This document shows, piece after piece, positions 31,908 through 40,116 of a stretch of 64,000 nt of DNA (position 1 is its first letter; the number at the start of each line of letters is the position of its first letter). The stretch is taken from the NCBI GenBank assembly GCA_963575745.1, contig CAUYUJ010021659.1, positions 10,001-74,000 on the forward strand, read 5' to 3'. A program made the position numbers and the translations under genes. The notes beneath the pieces are model-generated. The model did not search any database, had not been told where the DNA came from, and saw nothing but the letters and a program-made list of their open reading frames with translations. Origin of the DNA: Prorocentrum cordatum. Its lineage: Eukaryota; Sar; Dinophyceae; Prorocentrales; Prorocentraceae.

Positions 31908-33078
31908 ATTAGGATGGTTCCGGAACCGAACCGAACCAGCCGAACCGAACCGGGCCGAACCGAACCGGCGCGAACCGGTGTTTTTTGGTGAATGGGAACC
32001 GAGCCGAACCGAACCCGAAAATTGCGACACCGAACCGAGCCGAACCGAACCGGGACTCCGAACCGGACCGAACCTCTCCGCGCCGAACCGGCCCGAACCG
32101 GACCTAATTGGACCGAACCGGAAACGATCCACCAGCAGTCTGCTGCAGCCACCCCGACAAACCGCCCTTTGGGGTTTGGGGCCTCTTTGGGGCCCCTTTG
32201 GGGTTTGGGGCACCTTTGGGGTTTGACTGTGGGGTTTGGGGCCCCTTCGGGCCCATTTAAGGTTTAAGGCCAATTGGGGCCCCTTTGGGGCTTGGGGCCG
32301 CTTTGGGGCCCCTTTGGAGTTTGGAGCCCCTTTGGGGTTTGGCGCCCCTTTAGGGCCCCTTTGGGGTTCCTTTGTGGCCTCCTTGGAGTTTGGGGTCCTT
32401 TAAAGCACCTTCAGAACCCTTTGGGGTTTGGGGGCGCTTTGGGGCCCCTTTGGGGTTTGGGACCGCTTTGGGGTTTGAGGCCCCTTTGGAGCCCCTTCGG
32501 AAACTCTTTGAGGTTTGGGGGCCCTTTTGGGGCCCCTTCGGGCCCCCTTGGGGTTTGGGCTCCTTTGAAGGCCCTGTGGGGCCCCTTTGGGGTTGAGGCC
32601 TCTTTGGGGCCCCTTTGGGGTTTGGGGCCCTTTTGGGGCCCCGTTGGGGTTTGGAGCCCCTTTGGGGCCCCTTCGGACCCGCTTTGGAGTTTTGGGCCAC
32701 TTTGGGGCTCCTTTGGGACCCATTTGGGATTTGAGGACCCTTTGGGGTTTGGGGTATCGTTGAGGTTCCTTTGGGGTTTGGGCCTCCTTTGGGGCCCCTT
32801 CGGACCCCCTTTGGGGTTTGGGGCCCCTTTGGGGCCCCTTCGGACACTCTTTGGGGTTATGAGCCCCTTTGGGTCCCCTTCGGGCCTCCGTCGGAACCGC
32901 TCCTCGACGGCGATCTGGCCGGAACCAGACCGAACCGGTACAGGAACCAGGCCGAACCGGAAACAAAAAATAAACGTACCGAACCGAACCGAACCGAACC
33001 GGAAGATTGCGAGACCGAACCGAACCGAACCGAACCGGAGGCGCTTTGGAACCTAACCGAAACGAGCCGAACCGTCGG
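31908..33078. repeat. (CCGAA)n arrays flanking a TTTGGGGCCCC array
   Basis: CCGAACCGAACCGG-type repeats at 31,908-32,125 and 32,925-33,078 enclose a ~740-bp TTTGGGGCCCCTTTGGGGTT array (32,160-32,900). Both CCGAA blocks also share an ATTGCGAxACCGAACCGA segment. The central array is G-run-rich on one strand. Confidence 0.95.
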
Positions 33079-33164
33079 TGAGTAAGCTGTGAAATTAAAC
33101 CCCCCACCCCAAAACGAGGTTGCTCTCATCGCACTCCAAGGCCACACCCCAGGAATCATGGATC

Positions 33165-33245
33165 GTTTCGAGCGCCCGGCCAGGCATCGACACAGGGGCG
33201 AGCGAACATCGCCTCCCGGGGCCCCACACGCGAAGACCCTCTAAT
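33165..33245 (+). repeat. Dispersed ~80-bp repeat, copy 1
   Basis: Shares TTTCGAGC, ATCGA, CGAxCGA, ATCGCCTCCC and GGGCC in order and spacing with 36,075-36,155. The copies are strongly diverged. Confidence 0.45.
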
Positions 33246-33514
33246 CCCGCCAGCCCTCTGGGCGTCGGTGGTTTAGGGAGCTTCCTCTTCCACCCCGCCT
33301 TCTTCCCCTTCGGGGAGGGTCTTACCCTTCCCCAACCCCATCCCCGCCTAAGGAAGCGGGACCCATCGCAAATCCACACGCCTACATGAATGTTCGCGTT
33401 TCCTCAATGAAGAAGCCCTGGCGACCCAACCTGGAGGTGCTTGTTCGCCCCAGGTCCATTGCTCTCCAAGAAGTGTTTGCACTTGGAGGCTCGTACCTCT
33501 CTTCTACAGCACTG

Positions 33515-33720
33515 GACCTGTCTGCCGCTCTGGCGGCTATGTGGCCTCCGTCGCCGCCACGTCGCCGCCCGTCGTCTAAGCCCGTCTGCCGCTCTGGCGG
33601 CTCCGGCCGCCGACGCCTCCCCGTCGCCTCCCGTCGTCTGGGCCGGTCTGCCGTTCTGGCGGCTATGTGGCCGCCGTCGCCGCCCCGTGGTCGCCGTCGC
33701 CGCCGCGTCGCCGCCTCGCA
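33515..33720. repeat. CTGCCGTTCTGGCGGCTATG repeats
   Basis: Three degenerate units of about 65-75 bp containing TCTGCCGCTCTGGCGGCT and CGCCGTCGTCTxxGCC. Confidence 0.75.
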
Positions 33721-33770
33721 TAGATTGCACCCCACAGATTGCACCACATCGATTGCACCACGTTGTCCCC
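33720..33770. repeat. ATAGATTGCACCAC repeats, short block
   Basis: Three or four copies of the ~15-mer that forms the larger array at 35,105-35,485. Confidence 0.85.
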
Positions 33771-33829
33771 CCCTTTCGGGAATGCAAATCACATCTGATT
33801 CTGACCACATGTCCACCCTAAATATGAAT

Positions 33830-34300
33830 TTACACTATCCCAGGGGGGCCGGTATCGCCCCCCCTGAGGCTCCCTTGTAAAAAACAATACGCGGGGACAT
33901 ATTTTGTTCTAACATAAAACTGTTTCGCGAATCCCTTGCAACAAATGGGACGAGAGGCAGACGCGCGCGTCGTCGCGCAATCCTTCAAAAACCTTCGGTG
34001 TCGGAAGGAATTCGCAACCGAGTTTTCAAAAAAACATACTCAAACACACGGTTTCGCAACACTGATTTGCTAAAAAAACTTACGCGCGAGCTCTTGCGAA
34101 ATCTGAGGAAAGTCATAGGTTTTTCAAGATTTTCATAAAATGCTACCAAACCGGCTTCGCGCGCGCGCATGTCGAAATCTGTCGAACGCCCTTGCGCGTG
34201 TGCCGTCGCGAGAATCCTCTGCAAAAAATGAGACGAAGTGCAGATGCGCGCGTCGTCGCGCGCGTATGCCGAAATTGTACGTCGTCCTCTGTCTTTCCTC
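33830..34300. other. AT-richer unique sequence, no supported gene
   Basis: Includes two loosely similar blocks with AATCCTTxxAA and GCGCGCGTCGTCGCGC (near 33,965 and 34,246). No gene is called. Confidence 0.4.
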
Positions 34301-34304
34301 GTGT

Positions 34305-34995
34305 TCGTCGTCGTCGTCATGTTTGGCGTCGTGGTCGTTTCCGTCGTCGTTGTCGCCGTGGTCGTCCTTCCTCCTCCTCCCTCGTCGTCGTCGTCGTCCG
34401 TCGTCGGCGTCTCGTCGTCGTCCCTCCTATTTCGTCGCCGTCGTCGTCGTCGGCGTTGTTGTCGTCGTCGTCAATTTCCCTCCTCCCTCGTCGTCGTCGT
34501 CGTCGTCGGCGTCGCCGTCCTTCCTCCTTCGTCGTTCGCGTCGTCGCCGTCCTCCCTCCTCCCTCGTCGTTATCGTCGTTGTCGCCGTCGTCGTCCTCCC
34601 TCCTCCCTCATCGTCGTCTTCGTTGGCGACGTCGTCGTCGTCTTCGTCGTCGTCGTCGTCGGCGTCGGCAGTGTCGTCGTTTTCGTCGTCGTCGAGTCGG
34701 CGTCGTCGTCGCCGCCGCCGTTGTCGTCGTCGTCGTCGGCGTCGCTGACGTCGTCGTCGTCGTCGTCGGTGTCGTCGATGTCGTCGTCGTCGGCGTCGTC
34801 ATCGTCGTCGTCGTTGTCATCGTCGTCGTCGGCGTCGGCATCGTGGTCGTCGTCGTCGTCGGTGTCGTCGTCGTCGCCGTCGTTGTCGGCGTCGTCGAAG
34901 TCGTTGGAGACGTCGTCGGTGTCGTCGTAGTCGTTGTCGGCGGCGCCGTCGTCGTCGTTGTCGCTGTCGTCGTCGGCGTCGCTGTCGTTGCGAAG
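34305..34995. repeat. (GTC)n microsatellite, ~690 bp
   Basis: CGTCGTCGTCGT with CCTCC and GGCGTC interruptions. The frames (poly-Val, poly-Ser, poly-Arg, poly-Thr) are shadows. Confidence 0.97.
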
Positions 34996-35104
34996 TGCGA
35001 TTTGGTACCCACCGTCACGGTCTTAAGAGATTTTGCAAACCAAGTTGCGGGTGGGTGGGTGGGATATTTGCGCGAGCAGTGGTGGACAACTCACTGCGAA
35101 CAAT

Positions 35105-35485
35105 AATTAATTGCACCGCATAGATTGCACCGCATGGATTGAACAATGGTGGTTGCACAACCTAGGTTGCATAACTTAGGTGGCACAACCTAGATCGCAC
35201 CACGTAGGTTGCACCAAATAGATTGCACCGCATAGCGTGCACAACATACACTGCATCACATACATGTGTACATATCTATTGCACCAAACGGACTGCTCCA
35301 CACGTAGTGCCCGACAGATAATACGCAACCCAGGTTGCACAACATAGTTCGCACGACATAGGTTTCTCTGCGTTGGTGGTACAACAGATCGTACCACATA
35401 GATTGCACCACATAGATTGCAACGCGTATCTTGTACCACACGGACTGCACAACATAAATTGCTCGTCATAGATTGCACACAATAA
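35105..35485. repeat. (ATAGATTGCACCAC)n ~15-bp array
   Basis: About 25 degenerate units of CATAGATTGCACCA. The same unit appears at 33,720-33,770, 1.4 kb away. Confidence 0.9.
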
Positions 35486-35698
35486 GGATGGCTAAAACAT
35501 AGTGTCTGGAATCCACGCTGGCCAAAATTGAATGCCCAAAGGCCCGAGAATGGGCCCAAGAGGCCGACGTCAAGGCAACACACCCGGATCGAGGACATCG
35601 CATCGTCGGGGTTCTGGACTCTTGGCTCCCGGCTACCGAGACACTCAAGTTCCTGCCTGAGTTCGGTGGCAACTCATGGGAGTCTTTGCGGTGCACAA
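35486..35698. other. No supported gene
   Basis: Short complex stretch before the hairpin element. No gene is recognised. Confidence 0.4.
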
Positions 35699-35834
35699 GG
35701 GAGTGGAGGGAGGGGGGATGGCTTGTTGGAAGGAGGCTTCTTCTTAGAAGGCGCAGGCCTTACATCTATAGATGAGGGCCGCGCCTTCTAAGAAGCCGGG
35801 GTGCTTCTAAGAAGCCCCCCCCTCCCCCCACTCC
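35699..35834. mobile_element. 136-bp long hairpin (MITE-like)
   Basis: Left arm 35,699-35,754 (GGGAGTGGAGGGAGGGGGG ... CTTAGAAGGCGC) pairs with right arm 35,781-35,834 (GCGCCTTCTAAGAAGC ... CCCCCCACTCCC) around a ~26-nt loop, with a few mismatches. The right arm holds an extra CTTCTAAGAAG palindrome. It could be a foldback element or a hairpin-RNA source. Confidence 0.65.
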
Positions 35835-36074
35835 CCTCTGCGCGTGGCTGAGAGTCTTCGATGCCATCCTGTTGGCTCTTGCGCATCGGAGTTAGTCGAC
35901 GCTGCATCGACACTGGTCGACGCCGCTAGTCGACAGTAAATCGGCGCGATCTCATCGGTTGACAGACAAAGGCGAAGGCGCTTCAGAGACGGAGTTGCGA
36001 GGGCGTGCAAGGCTCCCATGTTTTGCTAACGTTATGTTGCCCCCATCGTACTTAGGTTCTACATCCCAGAACAA

Positions 36075-36155
36075 ATTTCGAGCACCCAAATAAGTATCGA
36101 AGCAGTGTCGAACGAGTATCGCCTCCCAGGGCCAAACACGTGAAAAGCCTCAAGT
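36075..36155 (+). repeat. Dispersed ~80-bp repeat, copy 2
   Basis: Diverged partner of 33,165-33,245. Confidence 0.45.
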
Positions 36156-36236
36156 CTCGGTACTCGCTTGGTGCTCGACATTCTTTCCTGCGGTCAAGGC
36201 CAAAGTAGGTTGGAACATCATAATACTGACGAATCT

Positions 36237-36464
36237 TGAGCAGGGACCGACCGTCCTGCATTCCTATAGTCATACCACGACCTGTTTTAGAACCCAAAAA
36301 AGTTCTAAGAACAAAAACAATGGTCTTAGAACATAAACCGATGTGTAAAACAAGACAGTCCCAGCCAGAAATGTTCTAAGCACATTTCGTGGGAGCCACA
36401 AATGGTTATCAGAACATTGTTTGGTGGGGCTATAGGCGAGCCAGGACATTTCGCCGCTGCTTGA
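36237..36464 (+). repeat. Dispersed ~228-bp repeat, copy A (TTCTAAGAACA palindromes)
   Basis: Begins TTGAGCAGGGACCGACCGTC and ends near GCTATAGGCGAGCC...CTGCTTGA. It matches 37,609-37,834 over its whole length with scattered changes. The interior has TTCTAAGAACA/TCTTAGAACA palindromes and AAAACAAGACAGTCCCAGCC. Confidence 0.85.
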
Positions 36465-36559
36465 GAATCTGACGGCTATCCAGTCACCAAGAATCTCAGC
36501 TCCAGCGGGCGCGGCCGCGGGCTCCGGCTCACTCCGGCAGACTCCGATGTAGCGCTGCA

Positions 36560-37353
36560 GGTACCTGCGGGCAAGGTGGGGGGGCGGCAGGGCCGGGAGG
36601 GGCACCTGGGGGCAATGGGAAGGAGGGCGGGGAGGAAGAGAGGCCGACGAAGGAAGGACGAGGGAGGAGGCTCAGGAGAAGGAGGAGCAGGAAGAAAAAT
36701 AGGAGGAGGGAAGTGGAGGAAGAAGCAGAAGAAGAAGAAGAAGAAGACGGGGCAATAGAGAGAGGCGAGGAGGCAAAGCGGAAACATCTGGGAGGTCGAT
36801 CGTGTGTGGAGGAGGGTGGCTGGTGAGGGGAGGAAGGGGGACGAGGAGCGAGCTGGGGCGGAAAAAGCGAGAAACGATGATGTGGAGGAAGGGGGGGAGA
36901 GGAGGAATAATCCGCCGACCCTGTCGGCATGTGTGAGGGGACTCTCCGTTCGAGCCGTCGTCGTCGCCGCCGCTCCCCCTCGGGCGCTCCAGCCGGAGGG
37001 TCTGACCGAACGGCGTCGCAGTCGAATCGGGGGGACACCCCGTCCTTCTCTGATCGCTCCCACGCCGGCGGGGGGGGAGGACGGGGGGCCCCGGGGGAGG
37101 GGGAAAGGGGTCCAGGGGATCTGCGACCCCCCCCCCCCCAACGGTGGCAACATCCCTGCCTGAGAGAGGCTTGCGGATCCCGGTCGTCGGCGTCGTCGTC
37201 GTCGTCGTCGCCGTCGGCGTCGTCGTCGTCGCCGTCCCCCTTTCGAGGTCGGCGCGGAAGGCGTTCGCAATCGAAGGAAGAAGAGGGGGAGGGGGGTGGA
37301 CAAAAGGCGTGAAGGGCGGGGAGAGGCCAGGGCAGGGGATGCGGCTCAGGACA
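36560..37353. other. Purine/GTC-rich low-complexity sequence up to the gap
   Basis: GGA/GAAGAAG runs at 36,640-36,900 and a GTCGTC run near 37,190-37,240. No gene is supported. Confidence 0.6.
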
Positions 37354-37453
37354 NNNNNNNNNNNNNNNNNNNNNNNNNNNNNNNNNNNNNNNNNNNNNNN
37401 NNNNNNNNNNNNNNNNNNNNNNNNNNNNNNNNNNNNNNNNNNNNNNNNNNNNN
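37354..37453. other. Assembly gap, 100 N
   Basis: Exactly 100 N, a conventional placeholder, so the true length is unknown. Its right edge is a (CTC)n run (37,454-37,530), the likely cause of the break. Confidence 0.99.
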
Positions 37454-37530
37454 CTCCTCCTCCTCCTCCTCCTCCTCCTCCTCCTCCTCCTCCTCCTCCT
37501 CCTCCTCCTCCTCCTCCTCCTCCTCCTCCC
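37454..37530. repeat. (TCC)n microsatellite at gap edge
   Basis: Pure CTC repeat of about 25 units that begins right at the gap, so its full length is not known. Confidence 0.97.
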
Positions 37531-37608
37531 TGTTCCTCCTCCTTCTCCTCCTCATCCCTCCTAGCCATCGCGCTATTCTCAAACCCGCCGACGCTTGGCC
37601 GCGCACCG

Positions 37609-37834
37609 TTGAGCAGGGACCGACCGTCCCGGCAGTCCTATAGTCCTACCACGAAATGTTCCTAGAACCCAAAAATGTTCTAAGAACACAAACAATGTTC
37701 TTAGAACACAAACCCGATGTGCTAAAACAAGACAGTCCCAGCCAGAAATTGTCTAAGAACATGTCGCGCATACCACAAAAGGTTATTGAAACATTGGGGC
37801 TATAGGTGAGCCGGGACGGTCCGCCACTGCTTGA
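37609..37834 (+). repeat. Dispersed ~226-bp repeat, copy B
   Basis: Second copy of 36,237-36,464. Here TGTTCTAAGAACA (37,676-37,688) and TGTTCTTAGAACA (37,696-37,708) form a perfect 13-bp inverted pair with a 7-nt loop, and each arm is itself nearly palindromic. Confidence 0.85.
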
Positions 37835-38520
37835 CACCGCGCTGGCTCGCCGCGAGTGCCTGAAACCGATGGCGACGCAGCAGCGCCAGCTGTGCAACGG
37901 CAACGCCCTGGCCGCCGCCCGCGGGGCGGCGCCTGCGGCGCCCTCTTCTGCGGGCCCGGCGCGGGGCGCGGCGGCGGCGCGCCGCCGGCTGCGCAGCGTC
38001 GTCGGCCTCTGCCGCGCGGCGGCGGCGGAGCTCGAGGCCGCGCGGCCCCGCCCGCCCCCCGCCATGGCTGGTGGCGCCTCTGAGGTGCCGACTGTTGCGC
38101 CCGCGGCGGCCGTGCCGCCTGATGGCGCGGGCCCCGCCGCCGCCGCGCGCTGCGCGGCAGGACCGGGGCCGCAGAGGAGCCTCTGGCGCCGATGGAGGCG
38201 ATAAAGGGGGAGGTGACGGAGGACGGCGACGTGGAGCTCGCCGGCGACAGCTTGGCGGACGCCGCGCCCGTGGTGGTCTGGGCCGCCCCGCGCGCCCGGT
38301 CGGCTGCTTCGGGGCAGTCGGCCGAGCCGCCCGCCGTTCGCCCGCCACCGAGGCGTGGGCGGAGGGAGGCGCTGATCGAGCAGCTGTCGGAGCCGCGCAT
38401 CGGGCTCGACAGCCATCTCTTGGCGACGGCGCCCGTCGCGCAGCTCGAGGCGGCCTTGGCGGCACTGGGGGCCTCTGGACAAGGAGGGGGCGTGCGTGGG
38501 GGGAGGGGGAAGCCGCCTTG
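37835..38520 (+). CDS. Possible host coding exons, unrecognised
   Basis: A GC-rich, GC3-biased stretch. One frame reads MATQQRQLCNGNALAAARGA and RLRSVVGLCRAAAAELEAAR. After a frame change near 38,150 (CGGCAG|GACC could be a splice acceptor) it continues EEPLAPMEAIKGEVTEDGDV, GDSLADAAPVVVWAAPRARS and EQLSEPRIGLDSHLLATAPV. Charge balance and helix-like text favour coding on the plus strand, but there is no named domain and splicing is unproven. It lies directly upstream of the (TCC)n that LINE-A entered. Confidence 0.3.
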
Positions 38521-38765
38521 CCGCTCTGCGTGCATGGGCGGCCCTCCCCCCTCCTGCACTTGGTGTGGCACGTCGGCATGGACAAGACCGTGTATGGAGT
38601 GGTCGGGGGTGCTGCGTCGTCAGGGCCCCCGTGGCGGTGGGCCCTGTCGGCGTGGGGCCCCAGACCACTCTCGGCGCAGGCCGCGGGAGGCTCAGGGCCC
38701 CATGTCGGCGCGCGGTCGCGGCCCCGCGGCTCGGCGGAGCAAACCTTCGTCGTCGGCCTCGCACT

Positions 38766-38844
38766 CTCCTCCTCCTCCTCCTCCTCCTCCTCCTCCTCCT
38801 CCTCCTCCTCCTCCTCGTCCTCCTCCTCCTCCTCCGCCTCCGCC
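38766..38844. repeat. (TCC)n microsatellite, 5' flank of LINE-A
   Basis: CTC repeat ending CTCCTCCGCCTCCGCC, directly joined to the spliced-leader sequence at 38,845. The last 16 bases recur at the 3' junction of LINE-A. Confidence 0.97.
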
Positions 38845-38848
38845 TCCG
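38829..38848 (+). repeat. LINE-A target-site duplication, left copy
   Basis: CTCCTCCGCCTCCGCCTCCG, 20 bp, identical to 45,818-45,837. Its last four bases overlap the start of the spliced leader (TCCG), so the true duplication is 16-20 bp. The repetitive target makes the exact edge ambiguous. Confidence 0.75.
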
Positions 38849-38866
38849 TAGCCATTTTGGCTCAAG
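38845..38866 (+). other. Dinoflagellate spliced-leader sequence (genomic copy)
   Basis: The bases begin TCCGTAGCCATT and end TTGGCTCAAG, matching all 22 positions of the known DinoSL (DCCGTAGCC...GGCTCAAG, D = T here). In living cells this leader is trans-spliced onto nuclear mRNAs, so its presence at the exact 5' end of LINE-A shows the element was reverse-transcribed from a trans-spliced mRNA. It is not an SL RNA gene: no donor GT and no SL-RNA body follow. Confidence 0.95.
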
Positions 38867-39061
38867 GCTCATGCTTTTGCGGGCTGAGCCCGTATTGGCA
38901 TTCTCGGATACCGCTAGTCCGCGGCAGTGCCAGAGCGCTTGCGCTCGACAGCTTTTCGCCTTCACCGAGGGGTTGGGCTCCCTCATCAGTTTTGTCGCCA
39001 CGGCCAGGCAGTCCTCAGGGCCGTGGCTCTCGCCGCTTGTCCCTGCGACTTCGACGCCGCC

Positions 39062-40099
39062 ATGGCCCCGACGCGCAAGGAGAATGCTTCGCCATGGTAT
39101 TGCAAGTGGTGCAGGCATGACGTCACGAATCAGCCGTGGTTCAACGCCTCCACCCTTGTGTACTGCAAGAAGTGCGGCCTGCACAAGAGCAACTGTTTCA
39201 AGGAGAACAAAGCAGCGTCGCAGCCCAGCGTCTCGGCCAAGCAGCAGTCGCTCGCGGCCAAGGTCAAGGAGCTCGAGGCGCAGCTCGCCAAGCTCCGCGA
39301 GCATCCCCCTGGGCACGGGCCAGCGGCTACGGGTACAGGTGCGAGCCCACCTTGGGCTGCCGCGCCTGGGGATGCCGACACCGTCAAGAGGAACCGAATC
39401 AAGATGCTGGATCAGTTGCTTCGGGTCACTACTGACCCTGCTGATGCTGGTATTGTGGCCAAATGGCGTGAGGAGCGAGCTAGGCTGGACGCTGAGCTCT
39501 TTCAAGATAGGCCCATTGAGCATCAGGCCAGGTCATTGGCGTCAAGACTGTCCTCCGCTCGTTCGCGACAGGCTACCATCCAGGCCGCTCGCGACGAGCA
39601 GCAGAGGAAGATCGACGAGCTCACCCGCGGCCTGGCCGACACTGACTCCAAGTTGCAGGAGGCGGCTGCGGAGGTCCTCCGCCTGGTGCAGCAGACTCGC
39701 GCCGCCATGTCGCGAGCCAAGCCACCGACGTTGGCGGACCTGCTGCCCACCTTCGCGGTCAGCGTGGAGCAGCTGGGCAAGGTTGCATCGGGCCTCGGTC
39801 TCGGCGCCGACATGGTCAAGGAGCTGCAAGCTATGGCCAACACGGTCAGCAAGCTGCAGAATATGCCGCAGGCCAAGCCGCCTGAACCTGCACCTGCCCA
39901 TGATGATGAGGATGGTGACGAGTCTTGTGCTGAGCCACCTGACATCGAGATGTCCGAGCAGGAGTACCGTGAGACGCTGGGTGCAGCAGGGGTCCAAGTC
40001 GAAGAGAGCGACGCCCCTGACATCGTGCGTGAGAAGTTCAAGCGCCTTCAGCAGAGCTACTTGGACACTGTGGCCAAGAAGGCCAAGACGTCGGCGTGA
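39062..40099 (+). CDS. LINE-A ORF1 protein (zinc ribbon plus coiled coil)
   Basis: 345 residues. The ATG at 39,062 (context GCCGCCATGG) is chosen because LINE-B aligns from the same Met (MAPTRKENASPWYCKWC against MGPKARRAAAEPW-stop-CKWC); the frame is open further upstream but without a conserved start. C14, C17, C35 and C38 form a C-x2-C-x17-C-x2-C zinc ribbon, with the same spacing in LINE-B. Two Ala/Glu/Leu/Lys-rich coiled coils follow (about 55-85 and 150-225), then a conserved TLADLLPTFAVSVEQLGKVA helix and a C-terminal VREKFKRLQQSYLDTVAKKA segment. By position it should be the RNA-binding or chaperone-like ORF1 protein of the LINE RNP. It lacks the RRM or CCHC knuckles common in other LINE ORF1s. 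Confidence 0.85.
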   Translation: MAPTRKENASPWYCKWCRHDVTNQPWFNASTLVYCKKCGLHKSNCFKENKAASQPSVSAKQQSLAAKVKELEAQLAKLREHPPGHGPAATGTGASPPWAAAPGDADTVKRNRIKMLDQLLRVTTDPADAGIVAKWREERARLDAELFQDRPIEHQARSLASRLSSARSRQATIQAARDEQQRKIDELTRGLADTDSKLQEAAAEVLRLVQQTRAAMSRAKPPTLADLLPTFAVSVEQLGKVASGLGLGADMVKELQAMANTVSKLQNMPQAKPPEPAPAHDDEDGDESCAEPPDIEMSEQEYRETLGAAGVQVEESDAPDIVREKFKRLQQSYLDTVAKKAKTSA

Positions 40100-40116
40100 A
40101 ATGTGCTCGGCGTGAT

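Noticed and set aside
32160-32900. Telomere-like TTTGGGG repeats
   Set aside because: The units are broken by GGCCCC blocks, sit internally, and are not the plain TTTAGGG type expected.
38845-38866. An SL RNA gene
   Set aside because: The leader is not followed by a splice-donor GT or an SL-RNA body. It continues into the LINE 5' leader.
38867-38910. A second, older spliced-leader relict after the first
   Set aside because: GCTTTTGCGGGCTGAG and CCGTATTGGCATTCTCGG resemble DinoSL only in short stretches, so the match is too weak to claim.
37646-39523. A 625-codon minus-strand frame
   Set aside because: Part is antisense to LINE-A ORF1 and part is the shadow of a TCC tract.
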